64,000 bases of DNA from contig JAWHQI010000049.1 in the NCBI GenBank assembly GCA_033032865.1, forward strand, positions 9,615,501-9,679,500, written 5' to 3'. The number at the start of each line of letters is the position of its first letter. Position 1 is the first letter of the stretch. Below the pieces are notes generated by a model. It had not been told where the DNA came from, made no database searches, and was given only the letters and a program-made list of their open reading frames with translations. Of the stretch, positions 55,858 through 64,000 are shown one piece after another. The translations under genes were made by a program, and so were the position numbers. Source of the DNA: Dactylorhiza incarnata (Eukaryota > Streptophyta > Magnoliopsida > Asparagales > Orchidaceae).

Positions 55858-57259
55858 GAGAGATACATGGATACACAATACATAATAGACAGATTGTAAG
55901 GTGAAATGATAAATATAGTGAGAGAATATTTTTGGTTATTTTGAAAGTTTTTGTTAATTTTCTCTTTGAATTTTTGAATATTAAACTATATATATATATA
56001 ATTTTCTTGACTTTCAAATTTCATTATTCTATTTTTCTTTAACATAACATGACATGATATAACTAACATAGACATTGTTTTCTACTTATAGTAAGTGATG
56101 ATGCTAGAATGAATGTTATGGCAAGAAGGTGCAATGTTATGTAAAGATTACAAGCATTTGATTAATTTGCATGTATTCAACATGGAGCTTCAACCTAAAT
56201 ATTCATAGACCTAGAAAGACGTGATTTAATCTTGTGAGTTATTTTCAATAAGTATAAGGTTGATTCTAAGGTCTAGACAAGAATGAGATACATGCAAATT
56301 CAAGACATAATTCATACGTAAAACAAGTTATGAAAACAATGGACTCAATTCCAATTATGTTTATTATAAGAATTTTTATAAGATCATTAATTCTTATGAT
56401 GAGTTGAAAATGTTAAACATGAGATAGATATATTATCTTTACTTCATCATATGATAAATTTTTTATATTTTTTTTTAATTATTTATATTGAAAAGTTAAC
56501 TGTGAAGATGTTACTGGTCATTTGCAAAGAGTATTGCACTTTCTCTTTGTTTTTGATTTTATGTGAATATGACCAAAACATATATAAGTTTTTTTTTCTG
56601 AAGTAGAAGGGAATGATAATTAACGTAGTAATATAATTTTTTAGAAATTAATATTTAGAGAAATCAGAACTTTCAGTATAATTGTGCTACCGCCAACGTT
56701 AAAAACTAACGCGAGGCGCTAGCAAACAGTGAATTTTTCTTTTATTTAAAACATATATTTTTTTTGCGATTTTTAAATCCCAAATTTTCATGATTATGGT
56801 TAAACATGATAGGGGATATCAACTGACACAAGGATATTCAAAAAATAAGCAAAAAATTGCTCTTTTTATTCTTTTTGCCTAAGACCCCTAATACTCCTTT
56901 TAAATCCATTTTTGACAATTATTTCTTTAGGCTTGATAACATTATATAACACATTTAGAATTTAAATTATAATAAGGATAAGAGACATTTATATGTAATG
57001 GATTTAGAAGGATAAAAATAAGAAAGATATATAGATCACTTGAGAAATGATATGACTTTTTATTTAATTTTGTTCAATTTGATTTATTAATGAATTTTGG
57101 CTTAATGTGTGAAAAGTCATATCACACGTTATATAGAGTGACCGTAGCATGTTGGCTCAAGAAAGGACAAAAGAAAAAACAAATAAACAAAATTTAAGTT
57201 AAGCATATCATGAAGTAGAGTAATGGTATTCATTTTTGATTTGTTTCTACTTCATGCAA
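55858..57259 (-). other. C2 internal non-coding region after gag
   Basis: AT-rich without open frame. 56690-56725 holds a GC-rich island CCAACGTTAAAAACTAACG + GAGGCGCTAGC, matching the motif family seen in the LTRs. 56930-57240 parallels the 3' tail of C1. Confidence 0.6.
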
Positions 57260-58729
57260 TTATATGATACCTAATGAATAAGAGATTTAGGTATCCAAAG
57301 AGGACCAAGTGGGATGGTTCCTTTGGATACCCAAATACATCGTGTTGGCTTTTGGGGAGATAAGGATTAGTGGACACTTTCAATTGACATTAATGCATTA
57401 TTCTTAAGTATGGTCTATATTCATACCTTGGTGTAATGTTTTTATAATTCAAATTTTCATGATGATTTCGTAAAACATTATTTATAAGAAATTTGTTCAT
57501 TTTCAATTTTATGTTAGGAGAAAAATTGTGTTGTAAATGATAATGATGATAGTGTTTTGGAATTTCATTTACACGCTTTTGATGTTTTTCATTTCCTTTG
57601 TTTGGCTTAGACAAATTATGAAAATTTATATTCAACTTGTTTTTGAATTTTGCTTGATATTGCGAATGCAAGTTTTGAGAATTTTTCTTTATGATATCCT
57701 TAAGCGAGTTGATTTTAGTTTCCAATTCATTATTCTTAATTTTGAGATTATGTCTAGCTTTATTATAAGCAATTGTGATATTCTTAAGAGTGGTAACAAT
57801 AGAATCAATATGAGTTTTGTAATTATTTCTTAATTCTTCAAATGTTTCATCCATCTCTTTAATTTCAATTTTATAATTTTTACACATAGCACAATCAATT
57901 TTAAAGGCTGAATTTTCTAAGCATAATCGTTCATTTTGTTCTTTTACAAAAATAAGCTCCTTTTCAAGTTCCTTGTAATTTTCTTTTAATTCATTATATT
58001 TGATACAAGGTGAAACACTTTTAATTAAAGAGCAAGAGTGAGAGTCATCAGACACATCAATTTTTGTTTCTACATTAGATATAGCTCTATCTTTTATTTT
58101 CTAAACATAATTTTGAATTATCATTTTTCAATTTCTTAATTTTACGCTTAGTAGTTTGTAGCAATTGTAGTGTAGAAATAGAATTACAAGAGATGGAATT
58201 TGATTTCCTTACAGCAATTTCGGATGAGGCGAGATTTGAACATAGAGTTCCTTTATCATCATTATCTTCCTCTTCCATAGATGTGTTGTCATCATCCCTT
58301 CCACTTGATGTGCATTCCATGGATCCATCAAGAGAGGAGCTTTCTTGAATATTTATGCAATCTTGTATATTCTTCGGTTCTTGCGACTGTTACATACCTA
58401 TATGAGGAAGACTATAAATCTCTTCAAGAAATTTCCAAATTTTGAACGAATTAGAAAAACAATAAACTAATTTGAAAATATCTTGTGACATTGTGCAAAA
58501 TAAACTATTCATAGCCTTCGCATTAAAACCATTTCATTTTTATTTAGAACACTTGGGGATTCTTTAATAGTAATATTCCAAACATCTATGCCAAAGGACT
58601 TGAGAATTTTTCCATTAGATTTTTCCACCCTTTATAATTTTTCCCGTCAAATAAAGGTGGTACTGGTGATTTTTCATTTATATATTTCTCCCCACTTGTA
58701 GAAGCGAGATCATGATCAAGAAGTGCCAT
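57260..58729 (-). pseudogene. gag of C2: same shortened architecture as C1
   Basis: Minus ATG at 58729: MALLDHDLASTSGEKY, PPLFDGKNYKGWK, then after a frameshift SLFCTM..FKIWKFLEEIY, and a direct jump to SSLDGSMECTSSGRDDDN, exactly where C1 jumps. Lys-rich KRKIKKLKNDN and a long coiled coil (YNELKENYKELEKELIFVKEQNERL; MDETFEELRNN; NELETKINSLKDIIKK) follow. The frame ends with CIWVSKGTIPLGPLW near 57290. No CCHC knuckle, no pol. Stops near 58582, 58398 and 58085 and a small shift break the frame. Confidence 0.65.
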
Positions 58730-58765
58730 TATTCCCGGTGGTGAAACTGTTTTGGAATAAGCTAC

Positions 58766-58776
58766 CTCTGATACCA
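58766..58776 (-). other. Primer-binding site of C2
   Basis: Minus-strand TGGTATCAGAG, two bases from the LTR, initiator Met tRNA type. Confidence 0.8.
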
Positions 58777-58778
58777 CT

Positions 58779-59697
58779 TGTTGGATCTTGAGGCGGCCGT
58801 AGGGGGGGGGGGGGGTGAATAAGGGTTTTAAAAAACTTTAGGATTTTATCGAAAACATTTGTGATTTTCTAGGAAGTAAATTGAAACAAAAGTAAAGAGC
58901 TGGAAATAAGAAACGAAATCAATTTTATTGAACATGAAAATACATGATTATCATTTATAAAATTGATTACAAAAATTGATTTCTATGACGCTAGAAATCA
59001 AGGCGAATATAAAAGATTATTTTGGTTTTCTATACCGACTCTTCTCATTAAGAACCGATTGGCTTTAGCCGATCTCTCCCCAGATACGGCCTCAAGCCGC
59101 TCTAGATTTTCTATCCCCGAAAAGGCCTCGAGCACCCCCTAGATCCACTTCTTAGACTTAGTCACCAACAACCACAATGAATTCCCCTTAAGCCGCGCAC
59201 AGACCTAGTCACCAACAACTGCGACAAATTCACAAAATAATCACTATAACAGAGGTACAATAAAATACAAAAGACAAGTTAAACTCCCTATAAAGAATTC
59301 TGGAGATGGAGAAGACCCGCTGAATATCGTCGAAGTCAAAGTATGCGTTCTTCGCATTTTGTTAGCGTTGATCCAGTCATCCTTCTAATTCTTCTCTTGA
59401 ATTTATGTGGGAGAAGGTGGTCTGGAAATACGGCCCTCACAGAGTTTTTGAAGTGCTCGAATAGGGCACAATGGAATCAATTGTTAAAGAGAACAAATGT
59501 CATCTATTTATAGGACTGGAAGCTAATGTCGGCGTTAAGGCTAACGCCTGGCCTTGACTCATTATAGAAATAACATGATGGCTCAGATCTTCAAAATAGG
59601 AAGGAGATTCTGCATCTTTGGAAACATTCATTTTAGGCAACCTTAACGCTGGTCTGGAGGCTAACGCCTAGGGTTAAGCCAAATCATTCCCAAAATA
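58779..59697 (-). repeat. 5' LTR of C2, truncated by C3
   Basis: Collinear with 43881-44800 and with the C1 LTR. Run of 14 G at 58802-58815. TATA box (minus) at 59504-59513. It stops at AAATCATTCCCAAAATA where C3 begins; the missing ~270 bases should follow C3 outside the window. Confidence 0.85.
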
Positions 59698-60901
59698 TGT
59701 TGGACATGTGTGTCACATCCCTTTCTTTGAGAATAACAAATCCCATATTGTATTTGATCTTGCATGTCATGTGTATATAGTGTGCAGGAATTATAGGTGC
59801 AATACTCCACAGATAGAAAGCAACATGGAACCACATTTATGAACTGAAGCACTACCGCAAGCACTAGTGGATACCACAGGCGTTATCGCTACCACAGGCC
59901 TAGCGCTACTGCCTGGCACTAGCTCCAGCTCGTGCCGCGACGGTTTCATAATTGCCTCTACATGACCACTACCGCAGGCGCTAGGAGCCACCGCAAGCAC
60001 TAGCACTACCACAGGCGCTAGTAGCTACCGCCTGGCGCTATCTCTAGATCATGAACAATGCTACGACGTGATGGTTTTGTAACCGTCTCTACACGAATGC
60101 TACCACAGGCGTTAGGAGCTAGCACAGGCGCTATCACAAAGCTCTATATATTAAAGCTTTCTCTCTCATTTTGGTACATCATCCCAGAGAGAATTCCAGT
60201 GCCGAAATTTGATAGTTGTTGCTCTGCCGAAAAGTCTTCTCCCACTCAAAGCTAAAGAAGATTTCTAGAGAAGGAAGCCATCACGCTGCATCCGAAGAAC
60301 GATCGATTCAACCTCGCTTATGTTATAGCGGTCCTTTATCATCAACTCCAGAAATTCTCATAAGAGGGAGTTTTTATTTGTATTATTTTTTATTGTGAAT
60401 CTTTGTTGTTAAATCGCCTTGTGTTGGCGACTAGGTCCTTGTGCGGCTTAGGGGGAATTCGCTGCATGTGTTGGCGACTAGGTATAGATGATTAGATCTA
60501 GGGGGTGCTCAAGGCCATATCCGGGGTTAGGATTGGCTAGAGCGACTTAAGGCCATATCCGACGAAGGATAGGCTAAAGCCAACCGGTTCGTGGGGATAC
60601 GAGTCAGTATAGAAAAGGAAAAAGTATTTGTATTTGCACGCCCCCAATTTCTAGCGATATTGAAATCAAATTTATGTAAACACCTTTTTTTTATAATACA
60701 ATCATGTCTCTATTTGTGTTTACTTGATTTCTCTCATTTGGAAAAAATTCTAACATTGCAAATTATATTATTTTCTACTTTTACTTAAATTGTTATTTTG
60801 CTCTTGTTAACTTTAAAACAATTTAGTAAATTTCTTAATTTTATAAAAAGAATTTTTATTCCCTTATTCACCCCCCTCTAAGCGCGCCTATCGATCCAAC
60901 T
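59698..60901 (+). repeat. 5' LTR of C3
   Basis: Begins TGTTGGACATG, ends GATCCAACT (final A changed to T if the usual CAACA is assumed). TATA box at 60144-60153. 59846-60130 contains many GC-rich blocks of the type CTACCACAGGCGCTAG. CCCCCC near 60871 stands where C1/C2 have 12-14 residues of the same homopolymer on the opposite strand. Confidence 0.85.
60144..60153 (+). promoter_or_regulatory. TATA box of C3 LTR
   Basis: CTATATATTA in mid-LTR, directly after the GC-rich block region; likely start of the genomic RNA about 30 bases downstream. Confidence 0.5.
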
Positions 60902-60903
60902 AG

Positions 60904-60915
60904 TGGTATCAGAGC
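60904..60915 (+). other. Primer-binding site of C3
   Basis: TGGTATCAGAGC, complementary to initiator Met tRNA, two bases from the LTR. Confidence 0.85.
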
Positions 60916-60951
60916 ACAGGTTATTCCAAATTGCTTTAAAAACTAGGAATA

Positions 60952-62909
60952 ATGGCGTCTTATGATCTCGCTTTTTCCGAGGGTAGGGAATTAGTAGACC
61001 TCCACTATTTACTGGGTCAGATTATAATTATTGGAAAAATAGGATGAGATATTTTCTTATGGACCTAGATATTGAGGTGTGGAATATGGTAGAAGAGGAA
61101 TACTCTCCTCCTACATTTGTAGTTGGAGAGGTAACATTAGAAAAACCTAAGGATAAATGGGATAATAGGGATAAACTTAAATGCAAAAATAACGCTAAGG
61201 CCATGAATGCTTTATTTTGTGCGATAGATAGAATTGAATTTAATAGCATTTCCACATGTACTATTGCATATGATATTTGGAATCATTTGGAAATTACTCA
61301 TGAAGGTACTTCGCAAGTTAAAGATTCAAAACTTTTCCAGCTGGAGTCAGAATATGAAAAGTTCAGGATGGATGAAAGCGAAGTTATTGATGCAATGTAC
61401 ACGCGCTTCACTAAGATCATCAATGCCTCCAAAGCTCTTGGAAAAACCTTCTCCAACGGTGACTTGATCCGAAAGATTCTTCGATCCCTTCCTCCAAAAT
61501 TCAATCTGAAGGTGACAGCTATCTCAGAGTCGCATAATCTAAGAATGCCCCAGTTGAGAGCCTTATTGGGAATCTCAAAACCCATGAAGTAGAACTCAAG
61601 ATCCAGTACGATGAATACAACAAGGAGCAATAAAAGAAGGCATTGGCATTAAAATCAAGGAAAGAGTGTCAAGAGGATGAGGATGAAGATGAAGATGAAG
61701 AAAGTCTCTTAGTAAAGAACTTCCGAAAGTTCATGAGAAATCTGGAAAGGAGAAACACCTTCTAGAAATATTTATAAAAGGAAGGAAGATGGAAAGGGTC
61801 ATCTTCAAAGAAGGAGAAGGAGAGTGATGATGAGGAAGAAAGACCTCCTCCAGAATGTTATCATTATCGGAAGACCGGGCATATTCAGAGTCAGTGCCCA
61901 AGGATTTTGAAGGAGAAAAAGGAAAAGCGGCACAAAGGGAAGGAAAAGAGGAAAATGCTAAAAGCTAAAACATGGGATGACTCCTCCTCCTCCTCCGAAG
62001 AATCAAGCGGGTCTTCATCAAACGAAGATGAGGAAGCAAACATGTGCCTCATGGGACATGGAAACGATGATGACGATACCAGTGTTCTTAGCAACACTAA
62101 GGTAACTCCTCCCACTTATGATGAACTTTTTAATGAATTTCTTGAAACTTGCAAAGCTTTTGATAAAAATATGAAAGATAGTATTTTATTAAATCGTGAA
62201 AATGAATCTCTAATTAAAGAAAATCAAAAGCTTTCCAAAAAGTTAATTGTTTTAGAAAAAAGAAAGGTTTCTTGCCAAGAATGTGATCACTCCATTAAGA
62301 TGACAAAAGATATTGAAGATTCTCTTTCTAAAGCCCTCTCCCATGCCAAAACTCTTACAAAAGAGAAGGGAGAATTAGATAGGAAATTAGAAGCCTCTCT
62401 TTTGCAAATTAATAATAATTAAAAAGGTTTTGAAAATAGGTGTGTCATGCTTGTGAAAGAAAATTCATCACTTAAAGCACAAGTTCATGATCTCACCATG
62501 GCCATTAAAAAAATTTAGAATAGGAAAAAAATCACTGGATATGATTCTAGGGAACCAGTGCTATGGATCTGGAAAATTTGGGCTTGGATATCGAGGAGAG
62601 AGCTACCGCTCGGCGCTAGCCACTAACACCGACACTAGCACCTCATACAAAAATCCAGCTTTTTCTTTTACAAAATCTTTTTCTTCTGTAAATCTAATTC
62701 CTTCCAGCAAGAATAACACAAAATTCCAGAAAAGGGTCCCAACCCCCTTTATTTCGTGTGCAAACTGTTATAGGTTTGGTCGCACAACTAGTTCTTGCAG
62801 GAAAGTAAAACAAAATACTTCAAAGCAAATCTGGGTACCTAAGGTTTCCACTTATTCTATGGGTGGTACCGCTTGGGTATCCGGATCTTTACTCTCTTCT
62901 TCTTTCTAG
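60952..62909 (+). pseudogene. gag: gag of C3
   Basis: Putative start ATG 60952 (MASYDLAFSEG), then a frameshift near 60990 into SRPPLFTGSDYNYWKNRMRYFL, the start of the copia-type gag (UBN2) core, which runs to RKILRSLPPKFNLKVTAIS. An acidic region follows, then a CCHC-like box ECYHYRKTGHIQSQCP whose second Cys is Tyr. Next a Ser/Glu-rich segment, a long coiled coil (61900-62420; DELFNEFLETCKAFDKNMK, NRENESLIKENQKL), and a second degenerate box CANCYRFGRTTSSC with Arg for His. The end is KQIWVPKVSTYSMGGT. Several stops and shifts (about 61590, 61631, 61764, 62420, 62516) and a TAG at 62907 before pol. Confidence 0.8.
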
Positions 62910-63998
62910 ATGTGCAGGAAGGCTAAGGAAAATGAAGACGTGTGGTACTTGGATTTTAGATGCTCCAAGCACATGACGTACAATAAAGCAAAGTTTCTTA
63001 TCCTAGAAAAGAAGAAGGGAGGGATCGTGACGTTTGACGATAAAGGAAAGGGAAAGATCATGGGAAGTGGTACAGTTGGTAACGAATCCTTTATGATATC
63101 TAATGTTCTTTATGTAAAAGGGCTAAAACACAATCAAATTTCTATTAGCCAATTATGCGATAAAGTATTAGATGTATTATTTGAAAGTTCCACTAATTTA
63201 TGCAAAATATCCAATCCTACTACAAAAGACATTTTACTAACTGTACCAAGAATACATAATGTTTATATAGTTTCTTTTCATGATCTTTCTAAATCATCAA
63301 TAAACTATTTTATCACTAAAAATGATGAACTAGAACTTTGGCATAGACGGTTAGGACATGCTAGCACAAAGCTTATTGTAAAATTTGCCAAAAGTGATTT
63401 AATTAGAGGATTGCCTAGGTTAATTGGAACTTTACCTTCACTTTGTTCATCATGTCAAAAAGGTAAATTAACTAGATTCTCTTTCAAAAGTAAAAATTTT
63501 ATTTCTACTACAAGACCCTTGCAATTAATTCATATGGATTGTTTTGGTCCCGTTAGCATGGCAAGTCTTGGTGGTAGATTATATACATATGTTTTAATAG
63601 ATGATTTTTCAAGATATTGTTGGACATTATTTCTCTCATCCAAATCCGATGCGTTTTGCGAATTTGCAAAATTATGTACTCGTATTCAAAATGAAAGTGA
63701 TTTAAAAATTAAATGCACTCGCTCGGATCATGGGGGAGAATTTGAAAATGAAGAGTTTACATTTTTTTGTGATATGTTAGGCATTAAACATGAGTTCTCC
63801 GCACCACGCACACCACAACAAAATGGTGTTGTAGAAAGAAAGAATAGGACACTTCAAGAACTTGCACACATTATGCTATGTGAATATAAATTGCCTAAGT
63901 CCTTTTGGGCCGAAGCCATAAATACATCATGTTATGTTATGAATAGAATCATGCTTCGCCCATCTCGTAATCACACACCATATGAACATTATTTTTAA
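62910..63998 (+). pseudogene. pol: pol of C3: protease remnant and integrase (partial at window edge)
   Basis: In frame with the preceding gag segment after the TAG. The protease site reads WYLDFRCSKHMT where the family has LDSGCS, so D-S-G is lost. NVLYVKGLKHNQISISQLCDK follows. GAG-pre-integrase: LWHRRLGHASTKL and LCSSCQKGKLTR. Integrase core: Asp in LIHMDCFGPV, Asp in RSDHGGEFENEEF, Glu in QQNGVVERKNRTLQE, so the triad is intact. The frame closes at a TAA (63996-63998) created in a T-run after HTPYEHY, probably a one-base shift; RT and RNase H should follow beyond the window. Confidence 0.85.
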
Positions 63999-64000
63999 AA

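Larger units (their letters stand above)
43881..59697 (-). mobile_element. C2: pol-less SIRE-like copia with nested insertions
   Basis: Minus-strand element: 5' LTR 58779-59697 (cut by C3), primer-binding site 58766-58776, gag 58729->57260, then non-coding internal DNA, polypurine tract 45063-45074, 3' LTR 43881-45060. Insertions: solo LTR 47442-50927 and Harbinger element 51482-55854. Without them the internal region is about 5.9 kb, of which only the first 1.5 kb is coding. No protease, integrase or RT motif was found on either strand. This fits a non-autonomous element mobilised by a related copia. Confidence 0.75.
59698..64000 (+). mobile_element. C3: SIRE-like copia with pol, running off the window
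   Basis: + strand element inserted in the 5' LTR of C2: LTR 59698-60901, primer-binding site 60904-60915, gag 60952-62909, pol from 62910. Gag length, coiled coil, the KQIWVPKVSTYSMGGT end and integrase motifs fit the SIRE/Maximus group. LTR shows partial similarity to the LTRs of C1/C2. Confidence 0.88.

Overview
The window looks like nuclear DNA of a flowering plant, probably a eudicot with a large, repeat-rich genome. The basis is the set of plant transposable-element lineages present (Ty3/gypsy Tat and Tekay/Del, Ty1/copia of TNT1-like and SIRE-like types, PIF/Harbinger), short AT-rich GT-AG introns, plant TATA boxes and initiator-Met-tRNA primer-binding sites. I found no convincing host gene, tRNA, rRNA or CRISPR. 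Nearly all recognisable coding potential belongs to mobile elements, and most of it is broken.

Region 1 (1-24.2 kb): a roughly 13-kb Ty3/gypsy element of the Tat lineage (LTRs 1504-2149+ and 23488-24217) carries a decayed gag-PR-RT-RNaseH-second RNaseH-INT on the + strand (2.2-7.8 kb). Between pol and the 3' LTR lie two genes on the opposite strand (gene A 23283->21547, gene B 21167->9594). Gene B has two short introns inferred from splice signals and frame continuity, and both genes have an upstream TATA-like box. A copia element (9735-19416, minus strand, target-site duplication CTTTC) interrupts the last codons of gene B. A 3.1-kb solo LTR (10846-13952, CCGGC/CCGAC duplication) sits inside that copia's 3' LTR. 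The left edge (1-1503) is a mosaic that includes a displaced, inverted copy of part of gene A.

Region 2 (24.2-43.9 kb): a truncated, pol-less SIRE-like copia (C1, minus), the 3' end plus LTR of a Tekay/Del element (+), and a decayed Tekay-like element on the minus strand whose two long LTR-like arms lie at 30.6-34.0 and 37.4-43.0 kb. The second arm contains a 761-bp solo LTR with a perfect TGTCC duplication. A Tat/Athila-type RT fragment (43.45-43.88 kb) is cut off by the next element.

Region 3 (43.9-64 kb): a second pol-less SIRE-like copia (C2, minus, 43881-59697+) has served as landing site for a 3.5-kb solo LTR (47442-50927), a nearly complete PIF/Harbinger DNA transposon (51482-55854, TAA duplication, Myb/SANT-like ORF1 plus DDE transposase ORF2), and, in its 5' LTR, a SIRE-like copia with pol (C3, + strand, from 59698 and running off the window).

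How it fits together: relative insertion order can be read from the nesting (Tat < TNT1-like copia < 3.1-kb solo LTR; RT fragment < C2 < solo LTR, Harbinger, C3). C1 and C2 have gag but no pol and would need enzymes in trans; a relative such as C3 is the obvious candidate. The most unusual content is the antisense gene pair of the Tat element, the shared gag-only architecture of C1/C2, the family-specific minisatellites in the two related solo LTRs, the subterminal repeats of the Harbinger element, and a GC-rich inverted motif that recurs in unrelated elements.
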